This document shows, in pieces, positions 1 to 6,745 of a stretch of DNA of 64,000 nucleotides. The translations under genes and the position numbers were made by a program. The notes beneath the pieces were generated by a model. It was not told the origin of the DNA. It worked only from the letters and a program-made list of their open reading frames with translations, and did no database searches. Origin of the DNA: an uncultured Arenicella sp. (GTDB lineage: Bacteria > Pseudomonadota > Gammaproteobacteria > Arenicellales > Arenicellaceae); the NCBI GenBank assembly GCA_938048185.1, contig CALIVT010000018.1, forward strand, positions 1 to 64,000. Reading direction: 5' to 3'. How positions within the stretch are numbered: position 1 is the first letter of the stretch; each line of letters starts with the position of its first letter.

Positions 1-127
1 GGTGCTCATAATCTTGGCCGGAATAGTGATCTTTACCGCACAAAAATGCGCGTCTTACGCAGCGCGATACACAATGGTAATAAGGCGTGTCGTCTACCGA
101 AACGATGGTTTCTCTTGCTTGAGTCAT
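1..127 (-). CDS. IS200-like / RAYT transposase, 5' part only
   Basis: This is the N-terminal part of a gene that leaves the window at base 1; only the first 42 codons are visible, from the ATG at 125-127. The peptide starts MTQARETIV and contains [17 protein letters not shown], then HYSGQDYEH. That run is characteristic of Y1-type (IS200-like, REP-associated) single-strand DNA transposases of about 300 residues found in many marine gammaproteobacteria. The catalytic HUH and tyrosine motifs would lie outside the window, so intactness cannot be judged. A pair of 21-bp direct repeats with GTTCGAAC palindromes lies about 70 bases upstream of the start. Family assignment is from recognised motifs and is fairly firm. 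Confidence 0.75.
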   Translation of the reverse strand, partial: MTQARETIVSVDDTPYYHCVSRCVRRAFLCGKDHYSGQDYEH

Positions 128-197
128 CCTAACTCTCCGAAGTTTCCTTGAACGATTAGAATCCCAAATTTATACAGATTTTACAAGCTTTAGTTAT

Positions 198-247
198 GGC
201 TGTCCTCGTTCGAACATCGGCTGTCCTCGTTCGAACATCGTTCGAAC
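198..247. repeat. 21-bp tandem direct repeat with GTTCGAAC palindromes
   Basis: Two perfect 21-bp units lie at 198-218 and 219-239, directly followed by a third GTTCGAAC at 240-247. The 8-base palindrome GTTCGAAC therefore occurs at 208-215, 229-236 and 240-247. The array lies between the divergent transposase start (127) and the SnoaL-like gene (343). It could be a regulator site, a repeat tied to the neighbouring transposase, or a simple slippage duplication. Confidence 0.7.
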
Positions 248-342
248 ATTGATGCTCAATTGAGTGAGGTGTGTTGTAATATCTGATAAGAAGACTACTC
301 TTTTATGGGTGAGGGTGCGCATAAATTTATGGAGGTAAGAAA

Positions 343-738
343 ATGAATGATGAACAAGAGATACGAGACTTATTCAATAATTGGATAAAATCAACTGTTG
401 AAGGAAATTTAGAATTGGCTCGTCAATGCATTGCCGATGATGCCGTATTTTTTGTGCCTGGTGTTGGCGAGATGGATAAGGAAACGTTTGCTCAGGGAGC
501 TGCAGGAGGATCACCTGAAGATTCCTCAATTAACTATGATCTCGATAGCAAACTTCGAGAACTAAAAGTGTTTGGTGACCAAGCCTACCTCTGGATTGAA
601 TCGACACTATTATGTTCTCCTAAAAACGGGGATCCGGCCACGCGAATGGCCGGACATTCTCTTTCGGTTTTAGAAAAGCGAGATAGTCGATGGCAGATAA
701 CTCGAGATGCAAATACGGTGACAGTGGTTCCGGAATAG
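343..738 (+). CDS. SnoaL-like / NTF2-fold protein (DUF4440 type)
   Basis: A 131-residue protein with the NTF2-like cone fold expected of the SnoaL/SgcJ group. It has an N-terminal helix pair (EIRDLFNNWIKSTVEGNLE), the ADDAVFFVPG turn, and the late strands HSLSVLEKRDSRWQITRD with the typical W-x-I-x-R-D ending. Such proteins are small ligand-binding or isomerase/hydrolase-like domains; no substrate can be read here. The start is firm: GGAGG sits 8 bases upstream of the ATG. The gene is alone between mobile-element traces and is followed within 40 bases by an attC-like hairpin, so it could be a captured gene cassette. Fold assignment is good, function unknown. Confidence 0.75.
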   Translation: MNDEQEIRDLFNNWIKSTVEGNLELARQCIADDAVFFVPGVGEMDKETFAQGAAGGSPEDSSINYDLDSKLRELKVFGDQAYLWIESTLLCSPKNGDPATRMAGHSLSVLEKRDSRWQITRDANTVTVVPE

Positions 739-775
739 ATGTTTTCGTATGTAAGACATACAAGAATCAAAAGTT

Positions 776-821
776 CGCCTAACGGCGAGACGCCCTTGTC
801 AGGGCGCCCCTTTGTTAGGCG
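776..821 (+). repeat. attC-like recombination site (candidate)
   Basis: Outer arms GCCTAAC (777-783) and GTTAGGC (814-820) are perfect inverted partners and match the integron R''/R' consensus RYYYAAC ... GTTRRRY. Between them lie a 5-base unpaired spacer on each side (784-788 and 809-813), inner 7-base arms GACGCCC (789-795) and GGGCGCC (802-808) pairing with one mismatch, and a 6-base loop. This is the attC order (R'', spacer, L'', loop, L', spacer, R'). It begins 38 bases after the stop of the SnoaL-like gene. Against it: the total is about 46 bases, below the usual minimum near 57, and no second site or integrase is visible. A terminator is less likely because no T-run follows. Confidence 0.4.
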
Positions 822-894
822 TTGAGACTGTAGAAAAACTCCAATTCAAAAGGATATTTGATAAAATCGGGCAAGGATTCAAACAGAGTAGCCG

Positions 895-1020
895 ATGCCA
901 AATTACAAGCCATATGATTACACTCAATCGTCGATGATTGTGATCAATTATCAAGATCAGCTGCAAGCGGGTACTTGGCTCTTTGATAGTGACATCAATA
1001 TTTGTCTGCGTTCAGGGTAG
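895..1020 (+). pseudogene. IS1182-type transposase remnant (N-terminus only)
   Basis: A 41-codon reading frame from the ATG at 895 to the TAG at 1018-1020 encodes MPNYKPYDYTQSSMIVINYQ followed by DQLQAGT. This is the conserved start of DDE transposases of the IS1182 group (normally about 450-500 residues). Homology stops after about 27 residues; the remaining residues (WLFDSDINICLRSG) look unrelated, so the copy is truncated. The stretch ACTGTAGAAAAACTC just upstream (826-840) resembles a terminal region of such elements. No matching right end is visible before the sigma-factor gene at 1116. It marks a decayed insertion immediately beside the attC-like hairpin. Confidence 0.65.
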
Positions 1021-1115
1021 ACGGCTAGCGTTGAGATTTCGCTCGTAGACAAAGAAATGAACCATTTCTAAATTAGTTTCGTCTTATTAGTAAGCAACAA
1101 ACTTGTGAGTAATAA

Positions 1116-1640
1116 ATGCTTCAAGCAGAAGAGGATTTATTGGTTCTGGCAGCCCAAGATGGGAACCATAAAGCATTTCATATGATCTTTCAGCAGTACC
1201 AAAAGCCTTTGCTGCGGTACGCATTCAAGGTCTGTGGCGACAAAGAAATTTCTCAAGATGCGGTGCAAGAAGCGTGGATCAAGTTTGCTGGGACTATTCG
1301 GAAATTAGACGACCCCCGAGCTCTTCGAAGTTGGTTATATAAATTGGTGCATTGGCGCATCGTTGATTTAGTCCGAGCTGAACACAATCATCGAAAGAGT
1401 GAGCAAGTTTTTGAGGACGAGAAACACGATTGCGCTATCGAAGAAACGCAGACTAGAAACGAGTCGCTTAATATTGCTATCGACTGTTTGCCATCGATCG
1501 AAAAACAGGTGATTCATTTGTTTTACCTTCACGAGCTAAAGGTCAACGAAATTGCAATGGTATTGCGTATACCTGCTGGCACTGTGAAGTCTCGCTTGAA
1601 CAGGGCGAGGAAAATGCTTAAAGAAAAATACAAGGTTTAA
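1116..1640 (+). CDS. ECF-type sigma-70 family RNA polymerase sigma factor
   Basis: A 174-residue extracytoplasmic-function sigma factor. Region 2 spans about residues 10-90 (FHMIFQQYQKPLLRYAF, then AVQEAWIKFAGTIRKLDDPR and RSWLYKLVHWRIVDLVR). Region 4 spans about 120-172 with the helix-turn-helix LKVNEIAMVLRIPAGTVKSR, which would contact the -35 element. Regions 1 and 3 are absent, as normal for ECF factors. No strong ribosome-binding site precedes the ATG. A membrane protein of the DUF6768 type begins 21 bases after the stop and probably forms an operon with it, standing where an anti-sigma factor is usually found. Confidence 0.93.
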   Translation: MLQAEEDLLVLAAQDGNHKAFHMIFQQYQKPLLRYAFKVCGDKEISQDAVQEAWIKFAGTIRKLDDPRALRSWLYKLVHWRIVDLVRAEHNHRKSEQVFEDEKHDCAIEETQTRNESLNIAIDCLPSIEKQVIHLFYLHELKVNEIAMVLRIPAGTVKSRLNRARKMLKEKYKV

Positions 1641-1661
1641 TAAATTATCTGGAGAATATTG

Positions 1662-2039
1662 ATGAATTTAGATGAAAAAATACAGCATGAGTTACTCGAT
1701 GATGCGCAACACGTTGACGAGCTTATGGGTAACGATGTGGGCATGTTTGGCATGGTTAGTAAATCGTATCGAGGTGGTCTGGGTAAATGGATGATCCTGG
1801 CCACTGTTGCAACGATCGTTGTTTCAGTCGCTATGGTGTGGTGTGGATATGAATTTGCAGTCGCTGAGGATTTAAGCGAAAGAGTATTTTGGGGTACTTG
1901 CTTAGTTGTATCTGTGAGCATGCAAATTGCGCTCAAGCAATGGTCATGGATGGAGATAAGCCGAAACTCCTTACTAAGAGAAATTAAAAGGTTGGAGATC
2001 GCGGTGCTAAGATTGAGCAATAAGGTCGAAAGCGAGTAA
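1662..2039 (+). CDS. DUF6768-like membrane protein, possible sigma-factor partner
   Basis: A protein of 125 residues from the ATG at 1662; a TTG lies one codon upstream, but GGAG at 1651-1654 is spaced correctly for the ATG. An acidic cytoplasmic N-terminus (LDEKIQHELLDD, then GMFGMVSKSYRGGLGKW) precedes two membrane segments, roughly residues 42-60 and 74-92. A short C-terminal helix follows (MEISRNSLLREIKRLEIAVLRL), which looks coiled-coil prone. The layout matches the DUF6768 family, which commonly sits downstream of ECF sigma genes. I infer a regulatory or sensory role for the sigma factor 1116-1640; no anti-sigma zinc motif (HxxxCxxC) is present. Confidence 0.75.
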   Translation: MNLDEKIQHELLDDAQHVDELMGNDVGMFGMVSKSYRGGLGKWMILATVATIVVSVAMVWCGYEFAVAEDLSERVFWGTCLVVSVSMQIALKQWSWMEISRNSLLREIKRLEIAVLRLSNKVESE

Positions 2040-2099
2040 GTCTAGATAGAGCACACGTTGTTTGATTGGAATTGTTATGCCTTCTTTACGGTTGATTGC

Positions 2100-2134
2100 C
2101 CATCATGCGAAGCGTCACCGCTATCGCATGATGG
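2100..2134. other. Perfect 11-bp stem-loop between genes
   Basis: Arms CCATCATGCGA (2100-2110) and TCGCATGATGG (2124-2134) are perfect inverted repeats with a 13-base loop. The structure sits between the DUF6768 gene and the DUF1697 gene, with its end 26 bases before the next ATG. There is no T-run, so it is a weak terminator candidate; it may be an operator or an mRNA-stabilising hairpin. Confidence 0.5.
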
Positions 2135-2160
2135 CTTGATACTGATAAACTGAGCGCGCT

Positions 2161-2679
2161 ATGAAAAAATATATCGTATTACTGCGCGGAGTAAATGTTG
2201 GTGGCAAGAACTTATTGCCAATGAACGAGCTAAAAGAATTACTTGAGGAATCTGGTTTTAAGGGGGTGAGCACCTATATTCAAAGCGGAAATATTGTTTT
2301 GATGTCGTCTCAAAACCCTGAGGTTAAGGTTAAGGCGCTCATTCAATCTAAGTTTGGTTTTAGCGCGCAGGTGCTGGCAATATCCGAAAAAAACTTCGAT
2401 TTGTCGATAAATGCCAATCCTTACGCCGAAAACGAGGGTAAAACCGTACATTTCTATTTTTGTGAGCGTATTCCCGCACCAGATTATAGTAAGCTAGACG
2501 CGAAAATTTCTGAGAGTGAACGATATACGGTAATTGGCAAGGTATTATACTTACACGCGCCGGACGGCATCGGTCGTTCTAAGCTGGTGGGGTCGATTGA
2601 GTCGTGTTTAGGTGTCTCAGCAACCGGTAGAAACTTAAATACAATAAACAAATTGGCCAATATGGTACATAATCCGTAA
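2161..2679 (+). CDS. DUF1697 domain-containing protein
   Basis: A 172-residue cytoplasmic protein of the DUF1697 family. Its N-terminus YIVLLRGVNVGGKNLLPMNE is the family signature, followed by GFKGVSTYIQSGNIVLMS. These proteins are widespread single-domain proteins without an established activity. The length matches the family (about 170-180), so it is complete. The ATG at 2161 fits the family start although no clear ribosome-binding site precedes it. It stands alone, with 121 bases upstream and 143 downstream to the cold-shock gene. Confidence 0.9.
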   Translation: MKKYIVLLRGVNVGGKNLLPMNELKELLEESGFKGVSTYIQSGNIVLMSSQNPEVKVKALIQSKFGFSAQVLAISEKNFDLSINANPYAENEGKTVHFYFCERIPAPDYSKLDAKISESERYTVIGKVLYLHAPDGIGRSKLVGSIESCLGVSATGRNLNTINKLANMVHNP

Positions 2680-2822
2680 CTGAATCGACTGAACCCGTCT
2701 ATTTAGATAGTTTGCGGGGTGTGATTTTGTTACTGTAATCGATAATATTTTCTTGGCCGTGTTGGTGAATCCGGCTAATGAGAACACTTTTTCATTCACC
2801 ATTATTATTAGTAGAGATAGAC

Positions 2823-3029
2823 ATGAGTAAAGGCACAGTTAAGTGGTTTAATGCGGATAAAGGTTTTGGTTTTATTACACCGGAAGACGGTGGAAAAGAT
2901 CTTTTCGTCCACCATTCTGAAATTAAAAATGGCGGTGGTTATGCCACCTTAGATGACGGTCAAGCGGTTGAGTTCGAAGTTGGTGAAGGTCAAAAAGGCC
3001 CATGCGCGACGAATGTAATACCTGGCTAA
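2823..3029 (+). CDS. Cold-shock protein (CspA family)
   Basis: A 68-residue single cold-shock domain that binds single-stranded RNA and DNA as a chaperone. The start [18 protein letters not shown] contains RNP1 (KGFGFI), and DLFVHHSEI carries RNP2 (LFVHH). An upstream in-frame ATG at 2778 would add 15 residues, but the family begins at [10 protein letters not shown], so 2823 is chosen. The long leader between 2680 and 2822 is AT-rich and could hold the structured 5' untranslated region usual for such genes; no specific element can be named. Confidence 0.96.
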   Translation: MSKGTVKWFNADKGFGFITPEDGGKDLFVHHSEIKNGGGYATLDDGQAVEFEVGEGQKGPCATNVIPG

Positions 3030-3093
3030 GCAGCCATGTAGTGTGTCTAGTCTCCAATAGAAAGGCGAAGGCCCTTTTGTCGGAGGCTAGTTA

Positions 3094-3120
3094 CACTCGA
3101 TTTATGGACTAAATCGAGTG
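3094..3120. other. 11-bp perfect hairpin overlapping a GTG start
   Basis: CACTCGATTTA (3094-3104) and TAAATCGAGTG (3110-3120) form a perfect stem around a 5-base loop TGGAC. It lies downstream of the cold-shock gene, and its right arm contains the GTG proposed as start of the next gene (3118). No T-run follows. It could be a terminator-like end for the cold-shock transcript or could hide the start codon. Confidence 0.5.
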
Positions 3121-3492
3121 GTATCGAAAGCAAAGCTATACGCTAAGCTCGACAATTTAGAGATGGAACTCCTGGCGAACCTTATTCCTCACTTAAGAAG
3201 TGCCGCAGACGGTCGAAATGACCTGGTTTTTTGCGTAACCGCGTTCAATCCCTTTCGAGAATTTAAGCATAGAACCGACCCGCTAACTGAGGAGCTGGTG
3301 GAAATTGGCTCGCAAATTCTTGTGCTAAATCAAAAGCTAGGTGAGCCCAGTGTTGGAACGCCGGCGGAGCGACTTTGTTGGTATTGTCGAGAGTGGGCAA
3401 ATACCCACAATAGCCACCCTCATTCGGCCCAAAGGTTAGCCGGTAAATTTTTGATCGAAATTAACGCCCTTGAACATCTAAGGGCTTATTAG
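3118..3492 (+). CDS. Hypothetical protein, 124 residues
   Basis: I do not recognise this protein. It is predicted soluble, with an N-terminal helix KLDNLEMELLANLIPHLRSA, the central FCVTAFNPFREFKHRTDPL, and a C-terminal part with CWYCREWANTHNSHPHSAQR containing two cysteines and clustered histidines (a possible metal site, inference only). The start is uncertain: GTG at 3118 lies inside a hairpin and lacks a ribosome-binding site, and ATG at 3163 would remove 15 residues. The next gene starts 20 bases downstream on the same strand. Confidence 0.55.
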   Translation: MVSKAKLYAKLDNLEMELLANLIPHLRSAADGRNDLVFCVTAFNPFREFKHRTDPLTEELVEIGSQILVLNQKLGEPSVGTPAERLCWYCREWANTHNSHPHSAQRLAGKFLIEINALEHLRAY

Positions 3493-3512
3493 CGTATTTA
3501 GGCTAGGTTGGC

Positions 3513-3992
3513 ATGAGAAAAATTTTAATTTTCGGAAATTCATCGGCGGGAAAGAGTACGCTTGCGAAGCGTTTATCTGAGGATAATAAGTTATCGCACT
3601 TAGACCTTGATACTCTTGCGTGGCAGCCGACAACACCGCCCACCCGCATGCCTCTTACGAAATCAAAGCAGTTAATCGATGAGTTTATCTTAGAGCAACA
3701 AGATTGGGTTATCGAAGGTTGCTATGCCGACCTTCTAGAACTTGTAAGTGATTGCGCAAACGAAATAATTTTTCTGGATATGCCGGTAGAGGTTTGCGTT
3801 AAAAATGCAAAACAGCGACCGTGGGAACCTCATAAATATAAAAGCAAAGCGGAACAAGATGCGAACTTAAGCATGCTTATCGAATGGATTAAAGCGTATA
3901 CAGACCGTGACGATACGTTCTCATATAGTGCTCACAAGATACTCTTCGATTCTTTCGGGGGCAAAAAACGTAGAGTTAACCATTATGATTAG
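3513..3992 (+). CDS. P-loop kinase-like ATPase (adenylate kinase / FlaR-like)
   Basis: A 159-residue P-loop protein. Walker A is GNSSAGKST at residues 8-16, a DLDTLAW motif follows at about 31-37, and QDWVIEGCYADLLE at about 63-76 is the typical second signature of the FlaR/topology-modulation and shikimate-kinase-like group. DEIIFLD-type strand equivalent is EIIFLDMPVEVCV. The substrate is not known for this group; phosphotransfer to a small molecule is the usual guess. The stop overlaps the start of the next gene by 8 bases, so the two are translationally coupled. Confidence 0.8.
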   Translation: MRKILIFGNSSAGKSTLAKRLSEDNKLSHLDLDTLAWQPTTPPTRMPLTKSKQLIDEFILEQQDWVIEGCYADLLELVSDCANEIIFLDMPVEVCVKNAKQRPWEPHKYKSKAEQDANLSMLIEWIKAYTDRDDTFSYSAHKILFDSFGGKKRRVNHYD

Positions 3993-4473
3993 AGCCGTAA
4001 ACGAGCATGATATATCTGCCTTATGTCGGATTTATAACCATTATGTGCTTAACACTGTTGTTACTTTCGAAGAGGACGCTGTCTCGCAGGGTGATATGCA
4101 GGCACGAGTCAACGAGGTCGAAACGGCGGAACTTCCGTGGTTGGTTTACGAGCAGCAAGGCCGCGTACTTGGGTTTGCTTATGCCAGTAAATGGAAAGGG
4201 CGATGTGCCTATCGGCATTCTGTCGAGATTACTGTTTATTTAGCGCATGATGCTATTGCAAGAGGCCTAGGCTCATTACTGTACGCCGAGTTATTCAAGC
4301 AACTCAGAGATAAATCTGTTCACGTGGTGCTGGGCGGTATCTCTCTGCCAAACGAGGCAAGCATTGCGTTGCATGAAAAATTTTCGATGGAAAAAGTCGC
4401 GCACTTCAAAGAGGTGGGTTTCAAGTTTGGGGCTTGGGTCGATGTGGCTTATTGGCAAGGAACGCTAGATTGA
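3985..4473 (+). CDS. GNAT N-acetyltransferase, phosphinothricin-acetyltransferase type
   Basis: A protein of 162 residues starting MIRAVNEHDISALCRIYNHY. The family signatures are visible: VTFEED near residue 32, VEITVYLAHDAIARGLGSLLY (acetyl-CoA pyrophosphate loop RGLGS) and HEKFSMEKVAHFKEVGFKFG followed by WVDVAYWQ. This is the Pat/Bar/MddA group, which acetylates small amines such as methionine sulfone or phosphinothricin. The longer frame from 3907 is rejected because it would lie inside the kinase gene; the ATG at 3985 gives the family start and an 8-base overlap with the upstream stop. The pair is probably one operon. Confidence 0.9.
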   Translation: MIRAVNEHDISALCRIYNHYVLNTVVTFEEDAVSQGDMQARVNEVETAELPWLVYEQQGRVLGFAYASKWKGRCAYRHSVEITVYLAHDAIARGLGSLLYAELFKQLRDKSVHVVLGGISLPNEASIALHEKFSMEKVAHFKEVGFKFGAWVDVAYWQGTLD

Positions 4474-4632
4474 TGCGAATGTCTATCGTCTAAGAAAATT
4501 CGGCTAGCCGTTAATCGCGTAGCCATAATTTATTAGTAGACTGCTAGCGCCCTGCAATTAGCCGCAAGCAATTTCACACGAAGCTGAATCGGGTTATAGT
4601 TCTAAATTATAAGAAAGATAAATGGCGACCTG

Positions 4633-4719
4633 ATGTTCCGACCGCCAAAAATGATCTGGCTGGTTCGCTTGTTTGTTGTTTTCGGTTTGGTCTGGGCGTT
4701 CTGCGTTACGTGTCATTAA
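4633..4719 (+). CDS. Possible 28-residue membrane peptide
   Basis: In the 285-base gap 4474-4758 the only coding candidate is a 28-codon frame, MFRPPKMIWLVRLFVVFG then LVWAFCVTCH. It has a positively charged start and one hydrophobic segment long enough to cross a membrane. No convincing ribosome-binding site precedes it and I know no homologue. The rest of the gap shows nothing recognisable. Confidence 0.2.
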   Translation: MFRPPKMIWLVRLFVVFGLVWAFCVTCH

Positions 4720-4758
4720 ATATTTAAGCGTTTAGGTTTTATCTCGCTGAGGGAAGTT

Positions 4759-5292
4759 ATGCATATTATTTTGGGTCTATTGGGCACCATCGTTACTATT
4801 TTGGTTTTAATAAACCGTCTTTCAGAGGCTGGAATCGACATTGGTTGGTTAAACCCGTTTAGTTGGCGTCGACGCCGAGCTTGGCGTAAGAAATATGAGG
4901 GAAACCCTATCTTCTCACTCAGTGATCCGCTAGAAGTCGCTTGCTTATTAGTAACCGCTGTTGCAAAAATAGACGGTGATTTGAGCAGGGAAGAGAAGGC
5001 GGTTTTGTTAGAGTTGTTTCAAGCTGAATTCAATAAATCGGAGCAAGAGGCGTCCGAACTGTTGTTGTCCAGCACCTATTTATTCGGTGACGGTGAAGAG
5101 GTTCTGACAAAGCCTGACAAGGTTATGAAAAATGCGCTGGAGAACTTCAGCCCTGAACAAGCTCGTTCGGTTGTCGGTTTGTTGCAAGCAATCTCCGCAA
5201 TAGACACACGTAATCGCGCTGCTAAAGAAAACTATATTAAGAAAATTGAAGCGGCCTTTGATGACTGCTTCAACGTAAACACAAGTTGGTAA
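4759..5292 (+). CDS. TerB-like protein with N-terminal membrane anchor
   Basis: A 177-residue protein. Residues 1-18 (MHIILGLLGTIVTILVLI) form a membrane anchor, followed by a basic stretch with RRRRAWRKK near 37-45. From about residue 55 an all-helical domain resembles TerB / DjlA N-terminal domains: ACLLVTAVAKIDGDLSREEK, with the acidic DGDLSREEK loop, and a second repeat AISAIDTRNRAAKENYIKKI. Members are linked to tellurite response or to co-chaperone function; the exact role here is unknown. GAGGGA precedes the ATG. The next gene starts 7 bases later, suggesting an operon 4759-5976. Confidence 0.75.
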   Translation: MHIILGLLGTIVTILVLINRLSEAGIDIGWLNPFSWRRRRAWRKKYEGNPIFSLSDPLEVACLLVTAVAKIDGDLSREEKAVLLELFQAEFNKSEQEASELLLSSTYLFGDGEEVLTKPDKVMKNALENFSPEQARSVVGLLQAISAIDTRNRAAKENYIKKIEAAFDDCFNVNTSW

Positions 5293-5299
5293 AGTAATC

Positions 5300-5545
5300 A
5301 TGAAAGAGCAAACTGCACCTGAGGGTCAGACAAGAAAAATGAGCTTATTAGAAAGCTCGGTGAGTGTTGTAGCAGGGTATGTGTTAACGGTCTTAATTCA
5401 GTACTGGATTTATCCTCTCTTTGGCATATTCGTCCCGGCGGACAAGGCTTTATTGATTTCAGTCATTATTGTGTTTGCGGCGTTTGTAAAGAACTTTGGC
5501 GTCCGGCGTTTGTTTAACGCGCTTCATGTTCGAGTTCGAGCATGA
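5300..5545 (+). CDS. DUF7220-like small membrane protein
   Basis: An 81-residue protein with two predicted membrane helices, about residues 18-40 and 46-65. The order MSLLESSVSVVAGYVLTVLI, FPADKA-type turn (FVPADKALLIS) and a final basic amphipathic segment with FGVRRLFNAL resembles the short membrane proteins of the DUF7220 group, often found in phage or plasmid settings. Role unknown. Its TGA overlaps the ATG of the thioesterase gene (ATGA at 5542-5545). Confidence 0.6.
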   Translation: MKEQTAPEGQTRKMSLLESSVSVVAGYVLTVLIQYWIYPLFGIFVPADKALLISVIIVFAAFVKNFGVRRLFNALHVRVRA

Positions 5546-5976
5546 GTGCCGAATCAGCAAGCAAGTCGGTAAGTAAGGCGTCGCTTAAGGCGTTTTTTGA
5601 TAAGGAGTGGCCAGATAATAACCTTATTATTGAGTCGGTTGGTGGACGTAAAGCGCGCATTCGAATGCCGGTAACGGCGGGCGATCTGCGGCCAGGCAAT
5701 ACAGTCTCAGGGCCGTTTATGATGTCCGCTGTTGATACCGCTGTTTACGTTGCAATCATGGCTGAGCTCGGTCTGGTTGCGTTGGCGGTGACCACCAACC
5801 TAACGATCAATTTTTTACGTCGGCCACGCCCAGATGTGGACGTGATTGCTGAGTGCCGTTTAATAAAAGTGGGTAAGGTGTTAGTGGTAGGCGAGGTAAG
5901 CCTCTATTCTGATGGTGACGATCAAGCAATTGCGCACGCGGTAGCGACGTACTCGTTGCCGAAAGACAGCGCGTAA
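5542..5976 (+). CDS. PaaI-family hotdog thioesterase
   Basis: A 144-residue hotdog-fold acyl-CoA thioesterase of the PaaI/YbgC-like type. The central helix with RPGNTVSGPFMMSAVDTAVY holds the conserved G-P and D positions of PaaI enzymes, and strands AVTTNLTINFLRRP and VLVVGEVSLYSDGDDQAIAHA complete the fold. It would hydrolyse a thioester; the substrate cannot be told. It overlaps the upstream gene by 4 bases and is followed by a short hairpin and T-run. Confidence 0.88.
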   Translation: MSAESASKSVSKASLKAFFDKEWPDNNLIIESVGGRKARIRMPVTAGDLRPGNTVSGPFMMSAVDTAVYVAIMAELGLVALAVTTNLTINFLRRPRPDVDVIAECRLIKVGKVLVVGEVSLYSDGDDQAIAHAVATYSLPKDSA

Positions 5977-5988
5977 CGGCGCTTTTTG
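5970..5988 (+). terminator. Weak rho-independent terminator
   Basis: AGCGC (5970-5974) and GCGCT (5980-5984) pair around a short loop, and the T-stretch starts with the last base of the stem. The hairpin overlaps the thioesterase stop codon. It separates two convergent operons, which supports the call, but the stem is short. Confidence 0.35.
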
Positions 5989-6007
5989 CGATTTACTTCT
6001 TTGAGTT

Positions 6008-6739
6008 CTAAATAAGGTTTAAGACTTCTCTAAGATGCTGCACGTGGTGGGTTGGGCGCTCGCTTACGTTGGCAAAAGACTCTTCGAGAACCAAGCCGCC
6101 TGGGTTGTAGTAAACACCCCCCAAGCCTGCACGAATGGCTCCGGCAACGTCGTTAGTTGCATGGTCGCCAACTTGAATCGCGTCGCCGGCGCTAACCCCC
6201 GCGCGTCGCAGTGCTAGCTTGAATACCGGTGAGTGTGGTTTGTGTGCTCGGGCTTGCGCGCTCACCGTGACATGATCGACTTTGTCTTGAATCTTGAGGC
6301 TGTGAACTTTGTTCAATTGAACTTGTTCCATGCCATTTGTAATCAAGCCAGTGATGACCCCGCTTTCTCTTAGTGTGGCAAGAGTTTCTTCCGCGCCATC
6401 GTGAAATACCACGTTGCCTGCGCTGAGACTTAAGTAGTGTTCGAACATTTTTTGTCCAAGGCTTGCTGCTTGTGCACCGTTTGCCGCCCCGGTTGATTCA
6501 ATACACTGAGCGAAGCATTCAATAAACTGTTGTTCGGGTGCTACGTCGGTATCGAACATTGCGCTCCAAAGAATAGGGGCCTGGCTGCGTAGCTCAGTAA
6601 AGAAGGTATCTTGGTTGTCTGCGCCCAGCTGGTTTTCAAAGTCATAGTACATGCGTGCGAAAAGCTCTCGTACCGAGAGGCGATTCTCAATTAGGGTTTC
6701 ATCTAAATCGAAAAATACTGCTTTTAGTTTACGGCTCAT
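6008..6739 (-). CDS. HAD-family hydrolase (HAD-IA subfamily)
   Basis: A 243-residue phosphatase-like protein. Motif I is FFDLDETL (residues about 9-16; nucleophile Asp and acid Asp both present), motif II is GLITNGM, motif III is the lysine in RAHKPHSPVF, and motif IV is GDHATND. The helical cap between motifs I and II makes it subclass I. Such enzymes dephosphorylate small metabolites or dehalogenate; YjjG-type nucleotidases and ubiquitous pyrophosphatases are the closest architecture. The gene follows a metallo-hydrolase gene by 6 bases and is probably co-transcribed with it. Confidence 0.9.
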   Translation of the reverse strand: MSRKLKAVFFDLDETLIENRLSVRELFARMYYDFENQLGADNQDTFFTELRSQAPILWSAMFDTDVAPEQQFIECFAQCIESTGAANGAQAASLGQKMFEHYLSLSAGNVVFHDGAEETLATLRESGVITGLITNGMEQVQLNKVHSLKIQDKVDHVTVSAQARAHKPHSPVFKLALRRAGVSAGDAIQVGDHATNDVAGAIRAGLGGVYYNPGGLVLEESFANVSERPTHHVQHLREVLNLI

Positions 6740-6745
6740 TAGTTT

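Noticed and set aside
776-821. Rho-independent terminator for the SnoaL-like gene
   Set aside because: There is no T-run after the stem, and the spaced two-arm structure fits attC better; kept as an attC candidate with modest confidence.
1637-2020. A 127-codon minus-strand frame
   Set aside because: It is the antisense of the DUF6768-like gene, which has a fitting ribosome-binding site and membrane topology.
3907-3984. N-terminal extension of the GNAT acetyltransferase
   Set aside because: It lies inside the kinase gene in another frame; family similarity begins at the ATG at 3985.
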